Below, one piece after another: positions 24,863 through 34,043 of a stretch of DNA of 64,000 bases. A program made the translations under genes and the position numbers. Location: contig NZ_JARZFX010000004.1 of the NCBI RefSeq assembly GCF_036026595.1, positions 124,001-188,000 on the forward strand, given 5' to 3'. The stretch comes from Virgibacillus_P tibetensis. Lineage in GTDB: Bacteria; Bacillota; Bacilli; Bacillales; Amphibacillaceae. The notes under the pieces were generated by a model. The model saw only the letters and a list, made by a program, of their open reading frames with translations, had not been told where the DNA came from and ran no database searches. How positions within the stretch are numbered: position 1 is the first letter of the stretch; each line of letters opens with the position of its first letter.

Positions 24863-26638
24863 TTATTTACCGTTATCATTTCCTTTTAAATCAATTCCAA
24901 TCGCTGCGCCAGCTCTTCTCGAATCAGCGACCCCTTTAAACATTCCATTATCATGATCGATTAAAATGCTTTGTACATTTCCGATTGATGTTGGGCTTGT
25001 ACCGAATGAATGTCCCATATCGTTTAAAGTATCTATGACTTCACTTGGCACACCTGCTTCATAGCGATAAGAGTTCAGATTGTTTGTATAGATGCGTGAT
25101 TCTTCTACCGCATCCTCAACATCCATATCATATTCAACGACATTGATAATTGTTTGGAGAACTGAAGTTATAATCGTTGGCCCTCCTGGTGACCCGACAG
25201 TAAGAACAGGCTCGCCATTATCAAAAACAATGGTTGGTGTCATACTGCTAAGTGGTCGTTTGTTTGGTTGTACTTCGTTGGCTCCACCTGGAACTGCATC
25301 AAAGTCTGTTAATTCATTGTTCAGCATGAACCCATATCCAGGAACCATAATGCCTGAACCAAATACTTGTTCAATTGTAGTTGTATTGGATACAACATTT
25401 CCCCAACGGTCGCTAACAGTATAATGTGTGGTTTCACCATATTCGCGGTCATTTGGTTGATTTGCAGGTTCATAGTTTGCTGTATCATCCTCGTATTGCC
25501 ATGGATCGCCTGCTGTTGGATTTTCATTTACAGAATGGAGATCAATTAATTCTTGGCGCTCTGCAATATATTCTGGATGGATGAGACCATTTAAAGGTAC
25601 TTCAACAAATTCAGGATCTCCTGCATATGCAGCGCGATCAGCGTATGCCAGATGCATAGTTTCAGAGAGTAAGTGATATTTTTCCCATGACTTTATATCA
25701 TATTCAGATAGGTCAAAGTTATCTAAGATGCCTAGCATTTGCAGAAGGAACACGCCGCCTGAACTTGGTGGGGGCATACTTGCTATATTATAGCCTTGGT
25801 ATTCACCCCAAATTGGTTCATCAATGGTTACATCATAATTTGCCAAATCCTGTACTGTCATAGACCCACCAAAATCCTGGACTGTAGCTGCTAATGCCTC
25901 AGCTATTTCTCCTTCAAAAAATGCCTCTGAACCTTCTGAACGTATTAATTTTAAAGTGTTGGCTAAATCCTCCTGTACGAGAAGATCACCTTCCTGCAAA
26001 GGTTCACCGTTTGGGACGAAAATATCGCCGGCTGCACTTCTCATTAGCTTGTCTTTGTTGCTTTCAATTGCGCTAGCAAGATAAGCGTCTACCGGGAATC
26101 CTTTTTGAGCCAATTTAACTGCAGGTCCAATCAATTGTTGAAATGGACGAGTGCCCCACCTGTCATGTGCTTCATCTAATCCTTTTAATGTACCAGGCAC
26201 TCCTACAGCGTTTCCGTGTAAAATGCGCTGACTAAAAGGGATTGGATTTCCATCTTCATCTAAAAACATATCCGGAGTAGCACCAGCCGGCGCGCGTTCA
26301 CGACTATTAACAATCGTTGTCTCTTCTGTTTCGCTGTCGTATATCATCATAAACCCACCGCCACCAATTCCGGACATCATTGGTTCCGTAACATTCAAGG
26401 TAAACTGAATAGCAATCGCGGCGTCAATGGCATTTCCACCTTTCTTCAGTACATCAGCTCCAACCTGTGATGCTAAAGGATGTGAGGTGGAAACCATGCC
26501 ACCATTGGCTTCTGCCACTAGGTCAAATTGTTCGTAATCGGTGTCATATTTATTCGCAAAACTTGAAGCTGGGAGTGTTCCTATTATTAATAAGATACTA
26601 AAGGTCAAAATTATAGTGCGGTTAAGCATTTTTTTCAT
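24863..26638 (-). CDS. ggt: gamma-glutamyltransferase, secreted
   Basis: This 591-residue precursor of an N-terminal-nucleophile hydrolase has a signal peptide at about residues 1-28. Autocleavage would occur between Glu402 and Thr403 in GETTHYTVSD, giving large and small subunits, with Thr403 as nucleophile. Other conserved blocks are GNAIDAAIA, SGIGGGGFM, NSRERAP, PLSSMTPTIV and GSPGGPTI. The enzyme hydrolyses or transfers gamma-glutamyl groups from glutathione, glutamine or poly-gamma-glutamate outside the cell. The length matches the B. subtilis enzyme (about 587). It is monocistronic. Extracellular halotolerant GGTs are common in this group. Confidence 0.96.
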   Translation of the reverse strand: MKKMLNRTIILTFSILLIIGTLPASSFANKYDTDYEQFDLVAEANGGMVSTSHPLASQVGADVLKKGGNAIDAAIAIQFTLNVTEPMMSGIGGGGFMMIYDSETEETTIVNSRERAPAGATPDMFLDEDGNPIPFSQRILHGNAVGVPGTLKGLDEAHDRWGTRPFQQLIGPAVKLAQKGFPVDAYLASAIESNKDKLMRSAAGDIFVPNGEPLQEGDLLVQEDLANTLKLIRSEGSEAFFEGEIAEALAATVQDFGGSMTVQDLANYDVTIDEPIWGEYQGYNIASMPPPSSGGVFLLQMLGILDNFDLSEYDIKSWEKYHLLSETMHLAYADRAAYAGDPEFVEVPLNGLIHPEYIAERQELIDLHSVNENPTAGDPWQYEDDTANYEPANQPNDREYGETTHYTVSDRWGNVVSNTTTIEQVFGSGIMVPGYGFMLNNELTDFDAVPGGANEVQPNKRPLSSMTPTIVFDNGEPVLTVGSPGGPTIITSVLQTIINVVEYDMDVEDAVEESRIYTNNLNSYRYEAGVPSEVIDTLNDMGHSFGTSPTSIGNVQSILIDHDNGMFKGVADSRRAGAAIGIDLKGNDNGK

Positions 26639-27055
26639 CTTAATCCTCCTTATCGTATGTGAAAAATAGAATCAATACTTGTAATGAAGACAGACAACAG
26701 ATTTTTAATAATTTTCATTTTTTCATGAACAAATCCCTCCATTTATAGTTTGATTTCCTTGAATAACCCTTCTACCATTTTCCTTAAAAATCCTTTAAAT
26801 AATAGTAAAACAGATATAATGGCTCATGCCTTTTTTATAACAAGGAATATCGACCCGTGACTTCAGATGGTAAAAAGTATTATTTAACCTTTAGAATCCT
26901 ATTATCGAGTTATGTTAGTTGAGTTCTTTCAGAAAATAACAAAGAGAGGGCTTTAGTTCACTAGTTCTTTTTGAGAAAAGCTGATACTTGATTTATTGCC
27001 CATTATACGGCTGACCCTGTGGTTATTAGTTAAATTTTAAGGTCCAAATTATAAT
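26639..27055. other. 417-bp upstream region of ggt
   Basis: This AT-rich spacer carries the ggt promoter on the minus strand and ends at the terminator of the NCS1 permease gene. I see no open frame with a ribosome site, no riboswitch signature and no long repeat. Confidence 0.5.
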
Positions 27056-27102
27056 AAAAAACTAACCGATTCGCTCAAGACGAGTGAATCAGTTAGTTTT
27101 TT
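27056..27102 (-). terminator. terminator of the NCS1 permease gene
   Basis: A long inverted repeat of about 20 bp (AAAAAACTAAC...GTTAGTTTTTT with inner GATTCGCTC/GAGTGAATC) ends in a run of U on the minus strand, 40 bp after the permease stop. Confidence 0.85.
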
Positions 27103-27141
27103 AATTTTCTTCCGTTACTTGCAAAGCGAAAAATCGTTTTA

Positions 27142-28542
27142 TTAACCAATATAGTCTTCTTTATCAATATCGTTTGCTTCTTTTTTAACATAGTACTTTC
27201 CTTTGGTGGCGATTGCCAATACAACAGTTAATATCGCAGCTAGGATGGCAGCGAAGAATGCTGCTGTACTTTGGAGAAATGTTCCCATGAAACCTAACGC
27301 TGCGATAGTACCAAGGCCACTTGCTATGATTAGAGACCATACACCAACTGGATTCCATTTATATAAGTTATCTTGTCTTGCTTCATAGTAACCAGGACCA
27401 ATTTTCAAGATCTTTTTAACAACAACAGCATCGATCACTAAAATCATTGCCCATGTTAATAGAAAGACACCTTGGAAAGTCATGACTGCTTCTAGGTGAT
27501 CGACAATGTTAAGAAGCATTAAGATGATTGCTGTTACACCTGTAACTACTACCCAGAAACGTCTGCCTGGCTTAAATTTGAATATATTTTCAAAGAAATT
27601 GGATAAGGACAAGGAACCACTGTAGATGTTTGTTACATTAATTCTAATTTGCGTTAACATCGTAAATAAGGCTCCCCACACACCAAGAAGCAGAACAATG
27701 TATACCCCAGGATTTGGTTCACCTAGACGAACACCAAACCAGATACCTAGACCACCCATAACTCCAAAACAAAATATTTGCGGGATAAATCCGATAACAA
27801 AGATTCCTGTTTTCGTATCTTTCGGTTTTAAGAAGCGGGCATAATCCGAAGCAAGAAGAGGGGTTAATCCCATAATTCCGTGTTGCATTCCGATACAGAG
27901 TAATAGTGCAGTTCCTCCAACTTGAACACCTTCGGGCATATAGGTCCAAAAGCTTCCATCATAGCTGGATGGTTTCATAGCAGCCACGACAATAGCAGCA
28001 ATTAGGAAAACGAAAAATAAAGGCAATGACCATTTTTGCAATTTGTCTAATTGCTTGATACCGAACCAGTTTAATGGAATAACAATAGAGCCGAAGAATA
28101 AAATGAGTGCCCATTTTGGAATAACAGGAAAGAATTCATGAACCGCAACAACTAAGATCAATCCTTCGAGTGCGCAATACATAATAAAATTTGTGGCATA
28201 AATTAACGAGGTCAAGGACGCTCCAATATAACCGAATCCGCCACCCCTGGATAATAAATTCACGTTCATTCCAGATTTTGCAGATAAATACGCAATAAAA
28301 GTTCCTAGTATTCCTGCAACAATAATGGCATATACAGCAGAAATGATCGCGTTAACAGCCCCAAATTGAAGTGCCATCACACTTCCCATCTGGAAATAAA
28401 AAATCGCTGTTGCAATTCCAAAAGTAATATTCGTAATACTTAACCAACCCATATTTCTCTTGTCTCGAGGTACTCTACCAAGGGAATAATCATCTCCCGT
28501 TATCTCGGTCTCTTTCTGTTCTTGAGATTGATAGGCCTCCAT
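27142..28542 (-). CDS. NCS1-family purine/cytosine-type permease
   Basis: This 466-residue permease has about 12 membrane segments and a charged N-terminal tail of about 30 residues. Conserved NCS1 features include the early WLSITNITFGIATAIFYFQ region, the glycine-rich SRGGGFGYIGASL and NWFGIKQLDKLQKW. The family imports nucleobases, hydantoins, thiamine-like or related heterocycles with Na+ or H+. The substrate is not predictable, and no nucleobase catabolic gene is nearby. I found no purine riboswitch or PurR box in the 5' region. The start ATG 28542 follows AAGGAGATG. Confidence 0.85.
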   Translation of the reverse strand: MEAYQSQEQKETEITGDDYSLGRVPRDKRNMGWLSITNITFGIATAIFYFQMGSVMALQFGAVNAIISAVYAIIVAGILGTFIAYLSAKSGMNVNLLSRGGGFGYIGASLTSLIYATNFIMYCALEGLILVVAVHEFFPVIPKWALILFFGSIVIPLNWFGIKQLDKLQKWSLPLFFVFLIAAIVVAAMKPSSYDGSFWTYMPEGVQVGGTALLLCIGMQHGIMGLTPLLASDYARFLKPKDTKTGIFVIGFIPQIFCFGVMGGLGIWFGVRLGEPNPGVYIVLLLGVWGALFTMLTQIRINVTNIYSGSLSLSNFFENIFKFKPGRRFWVVVTGVTAIILMLLNIVDHLEAVMTFQGVFLLTWAMILVIDAVVVKKILKIGPGYYEARQDNLYKWNPVGVWSLIIASGLGTIAALGFMGTFLQSTAAFFAAILAAILTVVLAIATKGKYYVKKEANDIDKEDYIG

Positions 28543-29130
28543 TTGATCATCTCCTTATTCTTTATTGTAAAATACACGATTCATAAAGTGTGCTCACGAA
28601 AGAACACAACTAAACCAATATAACAATAAGGATAGATTGACTCAAACGACACTATTCTGCATATTGTAGGGGGAATCTGAGAAAAAGCCCTTTCATCTCT
28701 CATATACTCTTATTATCTTAAAAAATAGTTAAAATCCGTATGTAAATGCTGTGTTAGTAAAAAATATACGGTTTAACTATGGTGGGAGTGACTATCCTAT
28801 TGGGCAGCTTTATTGATAAAATACCGATGTTTACGGGATTAATACTACTAGGTAAACTAAGTTACCCATGTGAAAAGGTACCACAGTCTAAGGCGAGTTT
28901 TTATGGAAATGACTCAATTATCATCTTGATTCTAATTGCATCAGTCCTTAAAACAAGTACAGCTTGTGGTTTTTCTATTTTGGCAACTCCTTTCCTTCTA
29001 ACAGCTAATCCAATCGTGGGGCCTGTAAGATCGATCCTAGATCTTCAAAATCATCTTCTTACTCACATACAGTAAAAAATGTGTGAAATCATTTAAAATT
29101 CTAGCGGTTTCTCTCGGAATACAAACATAC
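28543..29130. other. 588-bp region with one decayed gene fragment
   Basis: It contains the minus-strand promoter region of the NCS1 permease and a TauE/SafE-like remnant on the plus strand (about 28911-29000). No intact gene, RNA gene or clear operator was recognised. Confidence 0.5.
28911..29000 (+). pseudogene. remnant of a TauE/SafE (TSUP) family transporter N-terminus
   Basis: In one frame the sequence reads SVLKTSTACGFSILATPFLL. This closely resembles the first conserved block of sulfite-exporter TauE/SafE (TSUP) proteins (KTSTGFGFSILATPFLLL). The continuation expected after this block is missing, and the 98-codon frame (28779-29075) has no ribosome site. I read it as a degraded gene end. 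Recognition is from memory and rests on about 20 residues. Confidence 0.4.
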
Positions 29131-29170
29131 AAAAAAACGTTAAAACATTGATATATCAACATTTTAACGT
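29131..29170 (-). terminator. terminator of the sucrose operon
   Basis: A large hairpin (29137-29170: outer ACGTTAAAA/TTTTAACGT, inner TTGATA/TATCAA) is followed on the minus strand by seven consecutive U. It lies about 60 bp beyond the IIA gene. Confidence 0.85.
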
Positions 29171-29229
29171 AAACTTCCATTTTAAAATATACAAAAATAT
29201 CGACGTGCGGAATTTCCCTTATAAGAATT

Positions 29230-29724
29230 TTATTTACTTACAAATAAAATTTCATCCTGGGCTGCGGTAACTTTCTTTATTTCACTTAGTCTAATTACTT
29301 CCATGTCATCCGTATTCGTAATAATCACAGGAGTGAGTATACTTTTTGTTTTCTCACTAATGATGTCGAGATCAAAGGTAATTAATTTATCTCCAACTTT
29401 AATGCTATTGCCTTCTTGAACATGTGCGATAAATCCTTCGCCTTCCAGATTAACAGTATCAAGTCCAATGTGAATGAGTATTTCTGCACCATTTACGGCC
29501 TTTATTCCGATTGCATGTTTTGTTGGAAAGACTTGAATAACTTTCCCTTCTACTAGAGCAACTATCACGCCATCCGTCGGTTTTACGGCAATTCCATTAC
29601 CCATCATTTTCTGTGAAAAAACAGGGTCTGGAACATCTTCTAAAGAGATTAATATTCCATTAACAGGAGCATGGATAGAGACGTCAGTTACTTCTTCTTT
29701 CTTTTTAAACATCTTTTTAAACAT
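29230..29724 (-). CDS. PTS glucose-type EIIA protein in the sucrose operon
   Basis: This protein of about 164 residues is a single-domain EIIA-Glc-like phosphocarrier. The core runs from IHAPVNGILISLEDVPDPVF to the C-terminus. The phosphorylated histidine is in EILIHIGLDTV, and the supporting histidine is in TKHAIGIK. It takes phosphate from HPr and passes it to the IIB domain of the sucrose permease, which lacks its own IIA. I chose ATG 29724 because GAGGAG lies 7 nt before it; the longer frame would overlap scrB. Bacilli usually borrow IIA from the glucose permease, so an operon-encoded copy is notable. Confidence 0.88.
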   Translation of the reverse strand: MFKKMFKKKEEVTDVSIHAPVNGILISLEDVPDPVFSQKMMGNGIAVKPTDGVIVALVEGKVIQVFPTKHAIGIKAVNGAEILIHIGLDTVNLEGEGFIAHVQEGNSIKVGDKLITFDLDIISEKTKSILTPVIITNTDDMEVIRLSEIKKVTAAQDEILFVSK

Positions 29725-29753
29725 ATTAATTCTCCTCATTAAAGGTTTTTGAT

Positions 29754-31217
29754 TTACTTGCAAACCTGGTTTAAATCCCACTTTTGAATATCTGCAGTAA
29801 CCATTCCATTTACAAAAAAATAAATCCTACCATCATTAGTTGAGATTTCATCAAATACTCTGGAAGAAAAAACTTCCTCACCTTCATTGACGAATATTTC
29901 TATGGAAGAGGTATCCTTGAAAACCCGGATACTTTTCAGCTCCTTCAAGAGGCAATGTCTGCTTTCTAAATTGTCGCCATTAAAACTCTTCCTCTGAAAG
30001 GAAAATGTATTTGTAGGCTGATTATACGAAATTTTATTGTTTTTCCCCACTACAACCGAAAAAGATGTTGCTTTCCATTCTTTAATTGAGATGTTCAGCT
30101 CAAAGACATTACCGTTAAGACCAGGAAGCTTAGTTTCCTGTTCACTTAAATTCACTTCGTTAAACGTCATCTCATTTTTACGCAAAAGTTTAAGTTCTTC
30201 AGCGGGATATTGAAATAACCTGCCATGTCTCCACTTGAGCTGACGTGGTAATGTTAACGCGTGAATCCAATGATGGTTGGTCGTAGGGTGACTACTTTCA
30301 CCTTCTTCGGCATTACCCATCCATCCAAATAATAACCTTCGGCCAGTGTGGTCAATAGCTGTCTGAGGGGCGTAAAAGTCGAAACCCCGGTCTAATTCAG
30401 TAAAAGTACCATGATCATAGGTAACATGCGTATACTCTACTTTTCCCGAAAAGTACCCGGCCTGATAAATATTATTATATTTGTATCCTTCTGGCTTAAG
30501 GCCTTGGGGGGAAATGATTAAAATATCACGGTTCCCCAATTCAAACAGATCTGGACATTCCCACATATAGCCGAAATCATGAAGACCGTTTTTGTTGCTT
30601 CCAGCTAAAGGACCTAAGAAATCCCAATTCTCAAGGTCAGATGATGAGTAGAGAACTACTTCTCCTTCACCTTTACTTGTTTGAGCTCCAATAACCATAT
30701 ACCAAAGCCCATTTTTACAGAAAACCTTAGGGTCGCGAAAGTGAGCTGTATATCCTTCGGGAACATGAATAACAGGGCCTTTTTTAACGAAAGTGATACC
30801 ATTCTCAGAGATGGCCATACATTGATAGGATTCCCGGTTATTAGATTCGTCTTTTACATTTCCTGTATAAAATACATACAGCTTATCATTTTTAACAACA
30901 GCACTACCAGAATAGCAGCCATCCTTGTCGAACCACTGATCCGGAGCCAACGCGATAGGGGCAGTTTCCCAATGAACCAAATCATCTGAAATATAATGCC
31001 CCCAATACTTTATTCCGTGCTTGGTTTCAAAAGGGTTCCATTGATAAAATACATGATATTTCCCTTTGAAAAAGACAAATCCGTTTGGATCATTCAGCAA
31101 CCCAACAGGAGGCATAATATGATAATGCAGCCTGTTTGGGTCAGCTGTAACAACCTCTTTACATGAATCTATTCTTTTATATACAAGTTCCTTCTTGGCA
31201 GAATTACGTTGTGTCAT
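29754..31217 (-). CDS. scrB: sucrose-6-phosphate hydrolase (GH32)
   Basis: This is a 487-residue cytoplasmic GH32 enzyme. The nucleophile Asp is in GLLNDPNGF (Asp43 from this start), the transition-state Asp in FRDPKVF and the acid/base Glu in WECPDLF, followed by the C-terminal beta-sandwich. It splits sucrose-6-phosphate into glucose-6-phosphate and fructose. I prefer the ATG at 31217 (GGGAGTG 11 nt upstream), because the protein then aligns from residue 1 with B. subtilis SacA. An in-frame ATG at 31286 would add 23 residues and overlap scrA by 8 bp. Confidence 0.93.
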   Translation of the reverse strand: MTQRNSAKKELVYKRIDSCKEVVTADPNRLHYHIMPPVGLLNDPNGFVFFKGKYHVFYQWNPFETKHGIKYWGHYISDDLVHWETAPIALAPDQWFDKDGCYSGSAVVKNDKLYVFYTGNVKDESNNRESYQCMAISENGITFVKKGPVIHVPEGYTAHFRDPKVFCKNGLWYMVIGAQTSKGEGEVVLYSSSDLENWDFLGPLAGSNKNGLHDFGYMWECPDLFELGNRDILIISPQGLKPEGYKYNNIYQAGYFSGKVEYTHVTYDHGTFTELDRGFDFYAPQTAIDHTGRRLLFGWMGNAEEGESSHPTTNHHWIHALTLPRQLKWRHGRLFQYPAEELKLLRKNEMTFNEVNLSEQETKLPGLNGNVFELNISIKEWKATSFSVVVGKNNKISYNQPTNTFSFQRKSFNGDNLESRHCLLKELKSIRVFKDTSSIEIFVNEGEEVFSSRVFDEISTNDGRIYFFVNGMVTADIQKWDLNQVCK

Positions 31218-31278
31218 ATCTATAGTTGCACTCCCATATAAACAGGCGAGAGTATCGTCCTGTCTATAGTTATTAGTC

Positions 31279-32682
31279 TTATGCATGGACGTTTTCTTTT
31301 AGCTTTTTATCTGAGAATCCGAATAACCATGTTAAGACAAAAGCAACACTAATGGCTACTAGATTTACTAAAATATAAAGCAGTATTTGCCCATTCAAGT
31401 ATAGAAGCGTACCAGGTATTACAGTTATTGCCATTCCAGTGCCTTCAATCCCAGTGATAGCCGCAACGAATCCTCCTGCTCCGCCTCCAATTAATCCCAT
31501 AATGAATGGGGTAATATATCGTAAGTTAACCCCGAATATAGCAGGCTCTGTTATACCTAGAAATGCAGAGAAGGACGATGGCAGGGCCAATGCCTTTAAT
31601 TTCTTTGATTTTGTCTTTAACCCGACTGCTAGTGCAGCTCCGCCTTGTGCTGCAACGGAGGCAGTTACAATAGCGTTATAGGGGTTGCTTCCAAAGTTCT
31701 CCAACAGTTGTATTTCAAGTAAGTTAAATATATGGTGGACACCTGTAATTACAATAATTTGGTTCAGGAATCCGATCAGTATACCAGCTATCCCAAATGG
31801 CATACCCAGAACAGCAAGTGTCCCGTGAAGAATATACTCTTCTACGGTATGGAAAACGGGGCCAATTACAAATAGAGCTGCACCTATCATTATTAGTAAG
31901 GTTAAGAATGGAGTTACAATTAGGTCTAATGCTTCCGGCACTCTTCGTCGTATATTTCTTTCTAATTTTGCTCCCAGGATACCCGCAATAAATGCTGGTA
32001 AAACAGCTCCTTGATAGCCGACAACTGGTATAAATCCAAAGAATAAGAGTGGGTCTGCCCCAGTCGCTACTCCCCAGGCATTAGGTAAGGCGGGACTTAC
32101 TAACATCAAACCGAGTACAAGGCCGATAATTGGTGTTCCACCGAAGACTCTAAAGGTTGACCATGCTACTAATGCAGGTAAGAATATAAATGCTGTATCG
32201 GTTAAAATTTCAGTGAATAGTAGAAAATTAGCAGAAATATCATCAGGTGTTAGTCCAAATATGGCTAGAATCTGTTCTTGCATTACTAAACCACGTAACC
32301 CCATAAACAGACCTGTAGCAACTAGTACAGGGATGATCGGAACGAACACATCTCCTAATGTTCGAATAGAGCGCTGCAGGAAATTACCCTTCTTAGCAGC
32401 TTCTTTAGATTGTTCAGCTTTTGTAGAGCTGCTTAATCCCATCTTTTCAACCTCTTCATGAATCCGATTAACTGTTCCTGTTCCCAATATTACCTGGTAT
32501 TGCCCAGAATTAAAGAAGGCTCCTTTTACTTTATTGATGTTTTCAACCGTCTCCTGCTCAATTTGGTCTTTGTCGATGACCATAATTCTTAACCTTGTGG
32601 CACAATGAGCGACAGATTGAATGTTATCTGGACCCCCAACAGCATCAATAATTTCTTGAGCTATTTTTTTGTTTTCTGACAT
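31279..32682 (-). CDS. scrA: PTS sucrose permease EIIBC
   Basis: This 467-residue sucrose-type permease has an N-terminal IIB domain (about residues 1-90) with the phosphorylated cysteine in SVAHCATRLRI. The membrane IIC domain (about 105-455, eight to ten segments) includes the GITEPAIFGVNLR motif that marks the sucrose/beta-glucoside IIC group. There is no IIA domain; the IIA gene two positions downstream supplies it. It imports sucrose as sucrose-6-phosphate. The ATG at 32682 with AAAGGGAG upstream is preferred over an ORF start 31 codons earlier. It is the first gene of scrA-scrB-IIA. Confidence 0.93.
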   Translation of the reverse strand: MSENKKIAQEIIDAVGGPDNIQSVAHCATRLRIMVIDKDQIEQETVENINKVKGAFFNSGQYQVILGTGTVNRIHEEVEKMGLSSSTKAEQSKEAAKKGNFLQRSIRTLGDVFVPIIPVLVATGLFMGLRGLVMQEQILAIFGLTPDDISANFLLFTEILTDTAFIFLPALVAWSTFRVFGGTPIIGLVLGLMLVSPALPNAWGVATGADPLLFFGFIPVVGYQGAVLPAFIAGILGAKLERNIRRRVPEALDLIVTPFLTLLIMIGAALFVIGPVFHTVEEYILHGTLAVLGMPFGIAGILIGFLNQIIVITGVHHIFNLLEIQLLENFGSNPYNAIVTASVAAQGGAALAVGLKTKSKKLKALALPSSFSAFLGITEPAIFGVNLRYITPFIMGLIGGGAGGFVAAITGIEGTGMAITVIPGTLLYLNGQILLYILVNLVAISVAFVLTWLFGFSDKKLKENVHA

Positions 32683-32753
32683 TATGTTCACTCCCTTTAA
32701 ATTATATAAATAGCCATTTAGCTGGATGAATAAAACAAAACTAGTTTTGTAAC

Positions 32754-32781
32754 GCCAATATGGAATCGATTCCATATTGGC
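32754..32781. promoter_or_regulatory. perfect 28-bp palindrome, probable ScrR operator O1
   Basis: The arms GCCAATATGGAATC and GATTCCATATTGGC form an uninterrupted 28-bp palindrome centred on the CG typical of LacI-family operators. It lies 72 bp before the scrA start. The inner 14 bp TGGAATCGATTCCA recur in two weaker copies upstream. Confidence 0.8.
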
Positions 32782-32827
32782 TAAATAAAAAGAAGACTCC
32801 TACTGTCCATGCTCGTTTAACTTCTTA

Positions 32828-32841
32828 TGGAATCGATCCCA
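32828..32841. promoter_or_regulatory. probable ScrR operator O2
   Basis: TGGAATCGATCCCA matches the O1 core with one mismatch. On the minus strand it falls between a TTGCAT and a CATAAG spaced 16 nt, a possible weak promoter, so bound repressor would block polymerase there. Confidence 0.6.
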
Positions 32842-32861
32842 CACAATGCAAATGAAGCTAT

Positions 32862-32875
32862 TGTAACCGATTCCA
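32862..32875. promoter_or_regulatory. O3: LacI-type site that also fits a cre
   Basis: TGTAACCGATTCCA keeps the CG-centred symmetry of O1 with two mismatches. It also fits the CcpA consensus TGWNANCGNTNWCA with one mismatch. It lies 6 bp past the scrR stop codon, and could serve ScrR, CcpA or both. Confidence 0.5.
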
Positions 32876-32880
32876 TTCGA

Positions 32881-33867
32881 TCATACACTATCTCTAATAA
32901 TAAGTCTATAGTCAAGGATTATTTTTTTTATGGCTGCTTTTGTGCCAATATTGGTTAGCAGTTGATGTGCGGCTTCCTTTCCAGCCTTCTCATTTTGATA
33001 ATCGATTGTGGTCAAAGGGGGATCCACGTATTGTGATATTTCTGATGCACCGATACTGGCAATAGCCATTTGTTCGGGAACGGAGATTTTGTGATCTTTA
33101 AGAAAACTGAGTGCCCCAATTGCTAAACGATCAGTTACAGCAAAGGCAGCGGTTGGTTTGTTTTGTGATGTTGTCCATATCTGATCCATCGCCTGGCGAC
33201 CTGAGTCAATATCAAAGATGCCCTTTTGAATCCATGCAGGCTCGATGGAAAGTTTATGAGCAATCATTTCATCCTTATACCCCTTTTTACGTAAAAATCC
33301 TACTGCGCGATCTTCTTCATCAACACCAATAAAGGCAATTTTTCTATGCCCTTTTTCTATTAAAAAGGAAGTTAGTTCTCTAGAAGCGTGGTAATCGTCG
33401 TATAGTACGTTTACTAGACCTTCCATCTCTTGGCCAATAATGACAATCGGTATAGTCAGCCCCTTGATTTTTTTTAGTAGCAAGGGATCGGTATTTGTAG
33501 CAACAAGGATTATGCCATCAACCTGACGTGCCTTAAGTAAGTCAACATACTCGATTTCTTTGGCTTTATCCAGATTAGTATTAGCCAATAGAATTTGGTA
33601 TCCCTGTGTGGACAATTCTTTGTCTATACCGGCTACAATTTTACTGGAAGTTTCTGTTTGTATAGTTGGAAGAATCACCCCAATTACCTTTGTTCTTTTT
33701 GTTCGCAGTGATTTAGCGTGTTCACTTGGTGCGTACCCGGTTTCTGCAATTACCTTTTTAATGCGCTCCATGGCATCTTCACTTACGTAACCGGAATTAT
33801 TTAATGCACGGGATACAGTGGACCTGGATACATTAGCCATTTCAGCAATTTCTTTGATTGTTAACAA
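32881..33867 (-). CDS. scrR: LacI-family sucrose repressor
   Basis: This is a 328-residue repressor. An N-terminal helix-turn-helix with hinge (LTIKEIAEMANVSRSTVSRA, residues 2-21, then ALNNSGYVS) is followed by a periplasmic-binding-like effector domain (about 60-328). It is taken as the sucrose-regulon repressor because it is flanked by scrA and scrK and by palindromic operators; the inducer is probably a fructose or sucrose phosphate. The start is TTG 33867 with GGAGGG 6 nt upstream; an upstream ATG frame (33897) would add 10 residues outside the conserved domain. Confidence 0.88.
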   Translation of the reverse strand: MLTIKEIAEMANVSRSTVSRALNNSGYVSEDAMERIKKVIAETGYAPSEHAKSLRTKRTKVIGVILPTIQTETSSKIVAGIDKELSTQGYQILLANTNLDKAKEIEYVDLLKARQVDGIILVATNTDPLLLKKIKGLTIPIVIIGQEMEGLVNVLYDDYHASRELTSFLIEKGHRKIAFIGVDEEDRAVGFLRKKGYKDEMIAHKLSIEPAWIQKGIFDIDSGRQAMDQIWTTSQNKPTAAFAVTDRLAIGALSFLKDHKISVPEQMAIASIGASEISQYVDPPLTTIDYQNEKAGKEAAHQLLTNIGTKAAIKKIILDYRLIIRDSV

Positions 33868-34043
33868 GTTGAACCCTCCATTAACCAGCATCTTCACACA
33901 GTTCTATGACGTATACTACAATAGTACAGTATTTTATGCTTAATATAAATACGTGAAGCGTGCTTATGCTAAAGTGTTTGTAAATCGGTTAAGAAACGGT
34001 GATAATTAAAATAAACAATTCTAATCTTAAGGAGGAATAATAG

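Noticed and set aside
28543..28780. Purine riboswitch or PurR box before the NCS1 permease
   Set aside because: The minus strand shows neither the purine aptamer core nor a PurBox-like CGAA pair.
31218..31286. Longer start for scrB overlapping scrA
   Set aside because: The shorter start matches the N-terminus of B. subtilis SacA and has a GGGAGTG site; the longer form has only a weak A-rich site.
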